Source of the DNA: Owenia fusiformis | Lineage: Eukaryota; Annelida; Polychaeta; Sabellida; Oweniidae | Reading direction: 5' to 3' | NCBI GenBank assembly: GCA_903813345.2 | Contig: CAIIXF020000004.1 | Location: 24,183,985 to 24,247,984 of the forward strand | DNA length: 64,000 nt | Shown here: one piece after another, positions 30,001 to 39,127 of the stretch | Numbering within the stretch: the first letter of the stretch is position 1 | Layout of the letters: each line of letters begins with the position of its first letter | The notes under the pieces: model-generated | Seen by the model: only the letters and a program-made list of their open reading frames with translations | What the model was told of the DNA's origin: nothing | Database searches by the model: none | Translations under genes and position numbers: made by a program

Positions 30001-31028
30001 CTATCTTCTGTCAATTTAATTTGATAAAATGCATTTTTCAAATCCAGAACAGAGAAATACTTCGGCTTAGCTACCCCTATGCTGTTTAGACTATCAATCA
30101 AATTTGGCATTGGATATTGGTCATTTTGTAACAATGGGTTAACAGCTCTGTAATCTAAACATACTCTCCAATCACCTGATTTCTTTTTAACCAAAACTAC
30201 AGGAGCTGAGAATTCACTTGTTGAAGGTCTTATTCTGTCTTCAGTCAACATTTTGTCAATAAATTCGTCAATAACTTTTCGTTGACTTATACTAGCCCTA
30301 TAAGGTCTGCAGTTAGTTGGTTTACAATTAGGATCTTTCAACCTCAATTGTTGTTCAAATAAAGTACATGATCCTAAAGTAGGATTTGTTTCAATAAAAA
30401 CATCGCTATAAGAATCAATTAAATTTTGCAATTTTTCTGTTTGACTCTCATTGAGACTATCTGATGTTACACTGATCGGAACTTGACCTGAGTTTGTGTT
30501 ACTATCAAATTGGTGTTTATTGGAATTAGAATTGTTTTCATTAGATTTTGATTCAGAAGCTGAAACTGTCATGCATTCTTTGTCAAATGCTTGATTTACA
30601 ATGGACTCAAGTCCAAGAGGTTCGAAAGTTCCTAAATTACTTCTTTCATTAATTGTAACACAATGGTCGTTTCCGTTGAAAATGCGGATATGTATAGTAT
30701 TATCTCGACATTTATCAACCACCCTAGCTATACCTATATTCAAAGTTCTAGTCAGCTTTCTGCTTGGAGATATCAGACCCTCTACTCCTTCGTGATTTAT
30801 GGTTTTCACAGAACACACCACCTCACACTTTGGTTTGATTGTAATAGCATTTTCTGATGTAATCTTAGATGATGATGGCATTGTAATTTGATTACTCTTA
30901 AAATCAATATTTGCATTGCAAAATTTTAGAAAATAACGACCGAGAATCACGTCGTCAAAAAGATTAGCCATGGAATGCAATGCAAATTTAAAACTAACGT
31001 TTGAAACAGTTATTGTAGGCATTACCAT
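27096..31028 (-). CDS. pol: Gypsy Pol: RT, RNase H, integrase, chromodomain
   Basis: A 1310-codon frame. Approximate residues: protease C-terminal part with V-I-L-G at 28-31; reverse transcriptase 225-470 with F-S-V-L-D-L-K and catalytic YQDD at 391-394; RNase H 535-655 (Y-T-D-A, T-Q-L-E, Y-T-D-H-K); integrase HHCC zinc finger 839-883 and DDE core D912, D973, E1009 (35 residues between the last two); chromodomain about 1228-1285 (E-I-E-K-I-I, W-K-G-F, T-W-E-P). The chromodomain is the targeting module of chromoviruses that reads histone methylation. The frame starts overlapping the protease frame stop, so expression likely needs frameshifting. Confidence 0.95.
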   Translation of the reverse strand: MVMPTITVSNVSFKFALHSMANLFDDVILGRYFLKFCNANIDFKSNQITMPSSSKITSENAITIKPKCEVVCSVKTINHEGVEGLISPSRKLTRTLNIGIARVVDKCRDNTIHIRIFNGNDHCVTINERSNLGTFEPLGLESIVNQAFDKECMTVSASESKSNENNSNSNKHQFDSNTNSGQVPISVTSDSLNESQTEKLQNLIDSYSDVFIETNPTLGSCTLFEQQLRLKDPNCKPTNCRPYRASISQRKVIDEFIDKMLTEDRIRPSTSEFSAPVVLVKKKSGDWRVCLDYRAVNPLLQNDQYPMPNLIDSLNSIGVAKPKYFSVLDLKNAFYQIKLTEDSKHITAFTCHKGLYEWNVAPMGLVTSSAGLQRSIDLAMSGIQHKICLCYQDDLIVYSETFEDHLRDVATVLGRLRQADLRLSGSKCEFCKPEVDYLGYVISEKGISPNENKIKLIEKFPRPENVTELKRYLGMTGFYRRSILNYSHIAKPLYHILSKQNEYIWTSECQDAFEKLKSNLKTAPILAFPDSNAPYQLYTDACTESIAFILQQKQDGIDRVIQYGGRKLKPAERNYPITQLEGLAVYDAVKSCHQILASSKFTIYTDHKPLTSLFKKKKDIGGRLLRWGMYLQEFEYQIIYKPGRSMAHVDCLSRIPYDKLDQTDKTSEKTKQTNNELQKVMPFNCMTDREMKTQLNCVNECKTMSEKDITLNTLKSDLKDRCILSSENEPYLTGNKKVKIPNEYEEMVDNHYSDFGKDQLINAQDSDEFCKAMKNYLSDSSLPLNNDKLANIISRQNQDFVLLDDVLYRLFIFAGSSDKNSRLVLQLVVPKQLRTQVLHRHHTHILGGGHVGITKCYSTLRQRFYWHSMFNDVRKYVLGCESCTKRKHIRPIKHAKLEPIVSKFPFHKVFCDHLGPFEESEQNKNKYILQIVDGYSKYLAAYPCKSIDAKTTAKLLVEKFILQHSFPLEIITDQGSAFTSKVVKEVCKVLNINKLCSTAHHHQTVGQTERINEFVYNGISMYIENNNQASWESILSYICFSYNITPNASSQLSPYFQLYNRDPLLPIHHELLLSQTELLTESTRDIVENMTFARNLADKNLEKARQKMKDRYDKSAVVYNYVPGQIVYLLNPNRKKHVNHKLDINYFCGPFVIVEKVGESPNYIIKRLCDSKIMKPVHFDRLNPGHELWLENEKPEIRDTESNTNSQQTQLSQNNTNNCNSSPLIDSNQSSVDDQEDDLFEIEKIIRGRYANSSKGLELLIHWKGFPISARTWEPYSNLNSYGKEYLKSHKILIRGKNRMPKILVQEIFG

Positions 31029-31234
31029 ATTTTTATGTTCATTTTTGAATTGTCTGCTAATCTAACAGAGTCGAAAATTGGTTCCAATAATTTTAAATTT
31101 TTCATTCTAGGGTTTGCAAGTATTGATTCGTTAATAAATGATTTTGAAGCACCTGTATCAATTAATGCTACTAGAACTGTTCCATTAATTTCAATATTTA
31201 TTCTGGCATCATCATCTAACTTGATAACAGGCAA
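31022..31234 (-). CDS. Gypsy aspartic protease (N-terminal part)
   Basis: A 70-codon frame with the retropepsin active site L-I-D-T-G-A-S. It overlaps the pol start by seven bases in another frame; the second conserved block (ILG) is in the pol frame. A ribosomal frameshift at the A-rich ATAAAAATATGG is possible, or the element has a frame error. Confidence 0.85.
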   Translation of the reverse strand: MPVIKLDDDARINIEINGTVLVALIDTGASKSFINESILANPRMKNLKLLEPIFDSVRLADNSKMNIKIW

Positions 31235-31337
31235 TGGTACACGCTCCTCAGGTGTATCATGCCCGCTATCTAGTTTAAATGCTTATTGTTATGCTTATTT
31301 TGAGGGGAGTATCGTCCCTCTGATAGGTGCTGTTTCT

Positions 31338-31485
31338 TTAGAAAGCAGTACGCTTCAGTCTGATTAGTTCTGTTGCAGTAAAAACACCGCGTGCAGGTGC
31401 ACGGGAATTCCAACGCTGACGTTGAGGAGTGTCCCACATGTCCCATTCAGGTTCAGCTTGTTTTTGTTGTGGATACCATTGTCGC

Positions 31486-31549
<64 letters not shown>

Positions 31550-32276
31550 CCGATTTTGCTATTACGGAGCAAAGATCCTTGACGCATCTTGTTAATTCTT
31601 TGACGTCTTCATGCTTTTCGTTTGATCGGTTGATCGCCGCCACGGAGTTTGATGTGCACGAATAATTTGCTGCTTCTGAAGTTTTTGCAGCTTCGACAGC
31701 TTCGTCAAAAGTTGTTGGTTTCGATTTTATAACATCTGCTCGAGTTTTTTCATTGAGTCCACAAATAAATTTTAATTTTAAATCGTCAATTTCAATATCA
31801 ATTTGACTTGCCTTTGTTAGAAAGTAGTCTGAGTATTCTTGTACTGTAAGGTTATTCTGCTCCTTGGTGAAGATATCTTGGATAGATCTCCAATCGTCCT
31901 GTTTTGAGTATTTTTCAATAAATTTTTCTTTTAAAGTGTCGAAGTCCTCTAAAATATCCAACGGTAATTTCCTGATCCATAAAGTGGTGGTTTCTGGAAT
32001 TTTGAGTTTCAGCATAGATAATTTCTCTTGGTCATTCCAGTTATTAATCAAAGAAACGGCATCAAAGCGTTCGAACCATACGATTGGGTTATCAGTGTTC
32101 TTAAATTCTTGGATGGAGCTTAAAGCTTTCGCCATTGTTTTTCTATCATCAAAGTGTTCTAAATTTAAATTGTTCCTTTGTGGTATGATTTCAATGTTTC
32201 CTTGATTTTCTTCTTGACTAAATAATTGTCTTCCCCGAGTGTAGAAATTACGTAATGACTTGATGGGTGTATCCAT
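31338..32276 (-). CDS. gag: Gypsy Gag-like protein with polyglutamine tract
   Basis: The frame is 312 codons. Residues ~60-200 resemble a retrotransposon capsid (W-F-E-R-F-D, L-W-I-R-K-L, L-K-E-K-F-I-E-K-Y). A Gln run of more than 20 residues encoded by CAA/CAG-type triplets (31487-31548 region) precedes a Trp/Arg-rich tail. A Cys-x-x-Cys ... Cys/His cluster typical of nucleocapsid knuckles is readable only in an overlapping frame near 31335-31395, suggesting programmed frameshift or a frame error near the end of gag. Confidence 0.85.
31487..31548. repeat. TGT/CAA-type triplet microsatellite in gag
   Basis: About 20 uninterrupted TGT triplets (plus strand) encode the polyglutamine run on the minus strand. 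Confidence 0.9.
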
Positions 32277-32305
32277 TTATGATGAAGTGTTCATGAGGCC
32301 GGGAT

Positions 32306-32323
32306 CCTTTGGAGCGTCCACCA
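32306..32323 (-). promoter_or_regulatory. Gypsy primer-binding site
   Basis: Immediately inside the 5' LTR the minus strand reads TGGTGGACGCTCCAAAGG, starting with the TGG that pairs with tRNA CCA ends. The tRNA species was not identified. Confidence 0.8.
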
Positions 32324-32691
32324 TGTTATATTTACGTTATGAGATGTTGTTATATAAAATCCAACATAAAATGTTAAATGATGTTCCAATATTTATTAAT
32401 GTTCAGGATAAATCCTACGCTAGTTGTAAAAGTTACATGTTGATATTATCCTGTTTGTTAGCTTAAAAGCCAACGGTTTTAAGTGTTAATTTAGAATTTC
32501 GATAGCAAGTTATGTATTTTTGAAGTTTAAATCTAAATGATGTTTGTGTTGCTTAAACCAAGAATGTCCGAAAAAGTGATTCTGTACTGGAAAGATGCTA
32601 TCTTAACCAGATTCAAAAGAATGTTAAGACCGCCTCTTTTCCATATAAGGAATGCTAACGAAAGTAACACTCTTAAAATTTGAACCATACA
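32324..32691 (-). repeat. Gypsy 5' LTR
   Basis: 368 bp, same as the 3' LTR. Should hold the promoter and polyadenylation signals; none was mapped. Confidence 0.95.
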
Positions 32692-33076
32692 TGATAGCCA
32701 TTAAATGTCGTTGATATTAACAGACATGGCACAGGCTTTAATAGAAAAACAGAATTTGACTCTACTTGAAAATATAAATTATGGTAAATTTCCCCACATG
32801 CAGTGAATAGCCTCGATTTGTTTATTTTACTCTTATGTGTACAATATGTTGATGTTGTATTTTTGTATACCAGCATGCTGTAATATATCATTCTTTTGAA
32901 ATCTGATTTATTTCGCACAATGTTATTTCATGTTCGAAAGGCATGACAAGTTCAAAAATTAAATATTCAATCCATACAGTTAATCTGTTGATGAATCAGA
33001 TTAAAAACACGGGTAAACAAAATCAGAAGGTATTGTGTTCTTCTAGAGCGCTGTACAAACCAAGCTATATTACGTA
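32692..33076. other. Spacer between gypsy and DIRS-like element
   Basis: AT-rich, nothing recognised. Confidence 0.4.
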
Positions 33077-34318
33077 GTAGCCTGGGCAGAATTTTTTAAG
33101 GGTCACTTTGTCTTTGATAACTTTTTTAAATGTCAGAATTATCAAAAACGATTATATATTTGAAAACTAAGGTAAAATTCTGACATAAAAATATTTAAGA
33201 AACATCTCTTGATTTATTAACATTATAGGCGTTTATATTAGGAGTAATGTGAAGGCATGATTCATCATTTTGTCTCATATTTGATCAAAAATGGCAGCAT
33301 ATTTTGTATATTTAATGTTCAGTTGAAAGTTAATATTTAAGCAATGTCATACGCCTATGAAGTCATGTAGACTGCTGCCTTGGAAATGATTGCATTTAAA
33401 ATCGTTCATGATTTTAAATAACTTACAAGTACTTGGTAAACTCGAAAATGTTCATACATTGTATGTGCAGTGTAATGATAGGGTCGCAGGACTTACTTTT
33501 TTACCATTCCATTGTTACCTGTAGTTGATTAGCAACCCTATAGTAGTTTATATCCGAAGGACACGTGTACGCTTTTATAGAATTCATCATTTTGACATAA
33601 CATATTTTACAAAACTTTTATGACATTGGGAGTCGGCTATATATCGATAAAGAGCTTGCCTAATAGTATATAAAACTAATGACCGATTACGTAACCATGA
33701 GATAATGTTACGCAATTAAAGCGCATACTCCTGGTTATGCAGCCTAATCATTAATCTTTGAGAAAAGAGCCCAAAAATAAGTATACTCGTGAACGGGAGA
33801 TGAATTTAATGAATAAAAATGCTCTGTGAACAATCAGATACGCCGTTCCCCAAAGATTGAATGAATGAGGCCTGGTTATATTAGGATAAAGTAAGTGTTA
33901 GTATGATGTAGGTGTATGTATGCTAATACGGAGAGCGCCGTAGAATATAGGCATTTTCTTATCATTCCCCGCACTTGCTCTTACAAACTGAACAAAATAA
34001 TCATTTATTTAGCAATGGCTGCGTATGCCGAGAGTAACGTTTATTGATGTCTATGTGGGTACAATGAAATTTTGGTTATATCGTGGTTAGCTATGTGGTC
34101 CCAGAGACCGTGTTAACGTCTGAAATGCCTCTGACTCAACTTCGGCCTACCAACCTGAAAAAAAACCTTTATAGGGAAACATGCAGGTGGTTCACCCGCC
34201 TGAATGAAGCAGAGTCACTCTGTAAAACAAGATTTAGAACTTGGCAGAAAGACGTGTTAACCCGGGGTGTCAACTTTCACTCCCGTTAAACTTTTTATAA
34301 AACCTGAATAATGTTCAT

Positions 34319-34545
34319 TGGTGCAGCCCCAGAAGGCTTCGTATGATGCAGCCCCAGAAGGCTCAACCCCAGAAGGCTTCATCTGATACAGCCCCAGAAG
34401 GCTTTATAATACAGTCCAAGAAGGCTCGGCCCCAGAAGGCTTCATCTGATACAGCCCCAGAAGGCTTCGTCTATAACCCATAAGGCATTACTGTCCAGAA
34501 TGGTTTGTTCTTTGTGCTGCCCCTGAAGGCCATGTTCTCTGAAAA
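34319..34545. repeat. Array of GCCCCAGAAGGC units downstream of recombinase
   Basis: About eight copies of GCCCCAGAAGGCTTC or close variants at 15-60 bp spacing. Each has self-complementary GCC...GGC ends. It is placed 3' of the recombinase frame, as is the related array of element 2. Confidence 0.85.
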
Positions 34546-34625
34546 TAAACTATAAACGTGTTATTTTATGATATTAGAGCCATTTCGTATATTCTATTTT
34601 AAAATGTATAACATATTTTTTAATT

Positions 34626-35665
34626 TTAACTATTGTACAATTTTTGTGGCTGAAATTTAGGTGTTACTCGTGTAGGCAAAAAGCCGAGAATGACTACCTT
34701 AGTTTCATACTCATAGTCTGATTTCCATCGACCATGTGACTTGAATACTCTATCAGGTATACCAAACCTTGCGGCTGCCGTAGCCCCTCCAGCTCTCAAA
34801 CTATGAGTACCAAACTTTTCCAAGTCAAAACCTATGTTTTTGATGGCATTTATTACCATAGCCCTGCAAGCCGAATAGCTCAGTTTTGAGTTTGTGTTTC
34901 TAAGAACATAACCATTTGACTTGAATGTCAATGCTCTTAATATATATTCTTCTGAATCTTGTTTGATTTTTGCCATTTCAAAATACCTTTGTAACCATGT
35001 ATATGGACAGAGCTTGTTACAAGTTTTTGCAATAATAACACTGTTACCGTTTCTATATACATCTGTCTTAGATTTTTCTACAAATATATCTATATGTGTT
35101 TGTTTGAATTGTATGTCCTTCGATCTTAGCCTAGAAATGTCATCATTTCTGAAGAAACCTGCATACGCTAATATCATGAATGTAATTGTTCTTAATGATT
35201 TAAGGTTAATGTATGAATTGTCCGAATTGTCTACAATTTTTTCTAACATTTCTGGAGTAATTGGTTGTTTTTTGACTGTCCCTTGACCAAGAGATCTTTT
35301 AGCTGATTCTATTAGTTTATTTATCATTATGTTATCGCATGGATTTGGTATACATGCCGTTTCATGTGCCCATGCTATGGCGTATTTTCATTGTTCACTA
35401 TACTGTCACTGCATTTTGAATCAAGCTGAGTAAATACAATGCTACGTGAATAGTTTTTGCTGGTAAATATTTTACATTTTCAAATGTGTTACACCATTTT
35501 TTTAAATTACTGAAATTAGCAGTATAAGATCTGACCGTAGAATCCTCCTTGGACTTTAATAGTTGGCGTGGTAGTTCATCGAAGAGGATTTGAAGCTTTG
35601 GTTCTGTAATGTCCTTTTGTAATTCTGACCATTGCTCTGTCTTCGTTATTTCGTCGAATACACCT
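34626..35665 (-). pseudogene. Tyrosine recombinase of DIRS-like element
   Basis: Open from 35327 to 34626 (233 codons), with an N-terminal core-binding part continuing upstream to about 35665 behind in-frame stops near 35388-35398. Catalytic-domain landmarks: F-R-N-D-D-I-S-R-L near residue 60, K in V-E-K-S-K-T-D, H-S-L-R-A-G-G near 175, H-G-R-W-K-S-D and a following Tyr. This is the R-K-HxxR-H/W-Y layout of tyrosine recombinases, which integrate circular DNA. TATGTTTCAG directly before the upstream end looks like a splice acceptor. Confidence 0.8.
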
Positions 35666-35827
35666 GAAACATATTACATTACAAGGCAAATATATGCATT
35701 CTATACCAGAACCTTGTTGGCTGACGAACCCTGTGATTCATTTACATTAATTTTTTCATCAAAATAACTTCAATGCTAAAGTTATACCGTGAAATTTGCT
35801 ACCTAGAACAGAATCTTTCTGTGAACC

Positions 35828-36295
35828 TTATATATATACATTTGTCCCCATAGGAATCTCAATCACCTGTGTGATAAATTCTCGGTACCTGATACCGTTA
35901 TGCAACAATGGCCAATATGCCGCGCTGTTCCACTTCAGAACAATTAATGTACTTCTTGCTCTCTGAAAACATGCATATTTCACTGCTTTGCAAACCAATT
36001 TTATTGGTGGTACTAGCCAGTTATTTTCGTCTTTCCAACTCGCAGAAAATGCATCTACTGCCTCTGTACCTGGGCACCAATATTCTGAGTTGAATCGGTT
36101 TACCTGATTGTTTTCGCTAGAAGCAAACCTGTCTACTGTATGCTTACCCCGAAGCTGGTCCAGCCATGTAAATACCCATTTGGCAATTTTCCAATCTTCT
36201 GTCTCAACTATGCGACTTATTTCATCGGCTATGACATTATTCTCTCTTGGAATCCACTGAACTGACAACCTGACGTTGAACTGCTTACATAGCAT
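35828..36295 (-). pseudogene. RNase H / C-terminal Pol part of DIRS-like element
   Basis: A 155-codon frame with Q-W-I-P-R-E-N-N-V-I-A-D (RNase H end), then T-V-D-R-F-A-S and the P-G-T-E-A-V-D-A-F block common in DIRS-type Pol. The upstream frame (YSDASG block, about 36560) is offset by one base near 36310-36325. Confidence 0.75.
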
Positions 36296-36579
36296 AAAGA
36301 TAGCTAATGTTAATACTGTAAATCTAGTTTCATGCTACCTTTTCTGATAATATTTACAATGTTAGGATTATCTGTCGACCACATGACTCTTTGATTTTGG
36401 ATTCTATGTTTCAAAGATTGTATTACTACCTGTACTCCTTTGAGTTCTCTCCAGGTTGAGCTGTTTGTTTTCTCAGAATCGGAAAATGTATAATGAGCTT
36501 TTTCTGTCTCATATTCTACGACGTACCCACCACAGGCGTTCCCAGATGCGTCTGAATAAACTAAGTTAGTACATACTTG

Positions 36580-37155
36580 TTATTGTTCTATTTTCTCACC
36601 TTCCATGTGTGGCAAATTGTCTCTCCAGAACAGTATTTCTTGCCTGGCACCTACAGATAGGTCTATTCTTACATCCCAGCCTGACCTGCTGGCCACGACA
36701 ATTTGTAAATGTTTTGTCATAAGATAACAAATATTACCTATTGCAGGTTGCAAAGAAACAATCTTACCTACAACCCTTGCTACCTCTCTTGCTGTAGTAT
36801 TCTGTCTATTGCTACACAGCGCATGTACATCCTGCATTATTTTGAGACGTTTGGTTTCAGGAATAGATATAGTGAACTGTTTCAAATCAATCTGAAAACC
36901 TTACCATTTGATATTTTGAGTTGGTTCCCATATTGACTTTTCGTCATTTGGTATAAAACCACTTGATATCAAATCTGACCTTACTTGATGCGACTGATCC
37001 ACCGCTTCTTCAAGTGTTTGACACACACAAAGGGCATCATCGAGGAATGCTACTATACTCATACCTTTGCTCCTCCATCTTGTGACAAGAGGCTTCACAA
37101 TCTTTGTAAATACAAGACCTCCTGTTGATATACCAAACGGTAACACTGTAAACAT
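36580..37155 (-). pseudogene. Reverse transcriptase palm/thumb of DIRS-like element
   Basis: Two frames in the same phase (36901-37155 and 36580-36885) are separated by one TAA at 36901-36903; a second TAA at 36580-36582 ends the thumb region just before the RNase H block. RT landmarks: L-P-F-G-I-S-T-G-G-L-V-F and F-L-D-D. Confidence 0.8.
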
Positions 37156-37199
37156 ATAATACTTGTATTTCGTATTCTCACCTACTTGCCACTTGAACC

Positions 37200-37841
37200 C
37201 TAGATATTTCTGATGTACCTGTGCAATAGATATATGATGGTATCCAATTTAATATCAAATGAAAACATATAAGCATCTTTCTTGAAATACTCTCTAGCTA
37301 CCTTAAGGTCTTCTAACTTAACCTTGTCTCTTATAATATAGGGATTGACGTGTCTAAGGTCTAGTACTAACCTTCGCTTACCCGCTGAACTCTCTGCGAC
37401 CGTCAGTGGATTGACAACATGAGGTGGAAATTCTGTTTCTACAATTTTTCCATCACATAGCAATTCTTGAATAGCATCTGTTACAAAATCTGAATTTCTA
37501 ATAGCAGAAGCATTATTTTTGAGTTCTGCTTTGTCTGGTCCTGATAAAAAGGGAATAACATAACCTTTTGAAATAATGCTTTTTACATAACTATGCGCAT
37601 TGATTTCTTGTGACCAAAATTCGATGTGTCTTTTCAAACTGTCTTTAACATGTTTTGACTCTGATTCAATAACACAATCTGACAACGTACCCTTCTTACT
37701 GCTTTCCTTGGCTAGTGTTCTGCTGTTTTTCCATGTATGTTGAATAACACTCTTAGGCCCAGTGACCTTTGCCTCCGCAGGCACGGCAGATATCGTTCTC
37801 TCGTGAACGCCCACTCCTTTGGTTTTGCTGACCATTGCCAC
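37200..37841 (-). pseudogene. N-terminal Pol of DIRS-like element
   Basis: A 213-codon frame ending after the first RT motifs (R-L-V-L-D-L-R-H-V-N, F-S-F-D-I-K). A frameshift near 37243-37250 puts the rest of the RT in another frame. It overlaps the gag-like frame by 89 bases. Confidence 0.75.
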
Positions 37842-38331
37842 TGGTCTTGCTGTATTTGGCTTGCTGACCGCTGCTGGTGCCTTCTTCTGGTTGTCTTGAG
37901 TCGGTGCTGCCTCTGAAACTTGACCTTTTTTGGTTTAATCTATTTCCACGTTTTTTGGAAACATTTCTAAATGAAATTGATTGAGCCCTTCTAATCTTTT
38001 TATCATCATCGCTATCACTTGCGATGGCTTTCTTTTCATACTCTTCTACGGTTGCCCAGCCTGTTTCGCTATCATCGGCGATTTTAATTAGCTTGTTTCT
38101 ATGATCTATAGCTGACATACCTGATGTTAGTGTTGCCATTGCTTCTTCTGGCGAGTTGTTGCTAATCTGCTCCATGGCCGTTGATATAGAATCTTTCACG
38201 CCCATGTTATGCTCATACTGTACACAATGCGCCTTGTGTTTGAACAAATGTTCGTCACTTTTGAGCTTCTTCACAAACGATTTGTTTTCCGCCGTCAATT
38301 CTCTTTTGAGATTGTCCATTTTTCTATCCAA
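37753..38331 (-). CDS. Gag-like protein of DIRS-like element
   Basis: A 192-codon frame: charged helical N-terminus, Ser/Gln/Arg-rich middle, and C-R-A-C-G-G-K-G-H-W-A at the end, the start of a CCHC-type knuckle that continues in the overlapping pol region. Function in element RNA packaging is inferred. Confidence 0.65.
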   Translation of the reverse strand: MDRKMDNLKRELTAENKSFVKKLKSDEHLFKHKAHCVQYEHNMGVKDSISTAMEQISNNSPEEAMATLTSGMSAIDHRNKLIKIADDSETGWATVEEYEKKAIASDSDDDKKIRRAQSISFRNVSKKRGNRLNQKRSSFRGSTDSRQPEEGTSSGQQAKYSKTSGNGQQNQRSGRSRENDICRACGGKGHWA

Positions 38332-39127
38332 TAATTGTTCAAAATACTACTTTTCTATTGGCTACTACTTTACACTCAGAATCTAACCTCGTTCTATTTC
38401 AGCAACTGCTAACAAAATGATCAGAAAATTATTTTCAATCTCATTCATACTTCAAAACGATAGAAAATATAAGTTACTGTTTAGCAAACGAGGCGCGAAA
38501 GTAAGCAATATGTAAGGATTGAACACAAAATGCAGCACAACTTATCCAAGATTGCATATTGGGGCGCGGTAAATATGGTCCATCCTATATAGGCACCCTT
38601 CTACAGAATATCTCAGTGGAGACAAAGTTCGAATGAGTACACCTCGCGTGCACGTTTTACCATTTTTCATGTCATTCCCATCCTTGGAATGCATTTGAAT
38701 TTTTCCTTAGCTTTACAAGGGCCTTTGAGATGGCTGTTTTGGGCCCTTGAGATTATTTTGGACCCACTCTCATCACACCCCAAACATAGGGATGCCACTT
38801 AATAACATCCTCTTGAACACAACCACGACCATTTCAAAAGAATTCAGTTCATGACCCCCGGAATATGCCTTGTTGTATTTGAAGATTGGTCAGATGATGC
38901 ATTACATCAGGATTGTATCTTTAACAGCATGACCCTAGAAACCTATGACAATTTCCAACAGAACATTCAAATTCACGAAAATTGCTGCCATGTTTGAACA
39001 AATATGAGACAAAATGAGACAAAATATTACTCTAGTTTTTAAATATGTAATCTGTTTTTGATTATACTGAAAATTAAAACAAGTTATTCAAGAAAAAGTG
39101 ACCCTTGAACAATTTTGTCTGGGCTAC

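Larger units (their letters stand above)
23792..32691 (-). mobile_element. Ty3/gypsy LTR retrotransposon with chromodomain
   Basis: The element is 8.9 kb on the minus strand: 5' LTR at 32324-32691, primer-binding site next to it, gag-like frame, protease, a 1310-codon RT/RNase H/integrase/chromodomain frame, about 2.9 kb of noncoding sequence, polypurine tract, and 3' LTR at 23792-24159. The two LTRs read as identical over 368 bp and the pol frame is open throughout, so insertion is recent. The flanking pentamers (TATAT and TGATA) do not form a clear target duplication. It lies between genes A and B. Confidence 0.95.
33077..39127 (-). mobile_element. Degenerate DIRS-like tyrosine-recombinase retroelement
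   Basis: Minus-strand order: gag-like zinc-knuckle frame, RT, RNase H, tyrosine recombinase, with no DDE integrase and no LTRs. Imperfect inverted repeats at 33077-33350 and 38945-39127 bracket it, as expected of DIRS-type elements; independent repeat copies cannot be excluded. Two frameshifts and at least three in-frame stops make it a dead copy. A hairpin-repeat array lies downstream of the recombinase. Confidence 0.75.

Noticed and set aside
31391-31665. Plus-strand poly-Cys or poly-Val frames
   Set aside because: Artefact of the TGT triplet run, which encodes polyglutamine in gag on the minus strand.
34083-34289. 68-codon plus-strand frame near the first hairpin array
   Set aside because: No homology, no splice signals; within the decayed retroelement flank.
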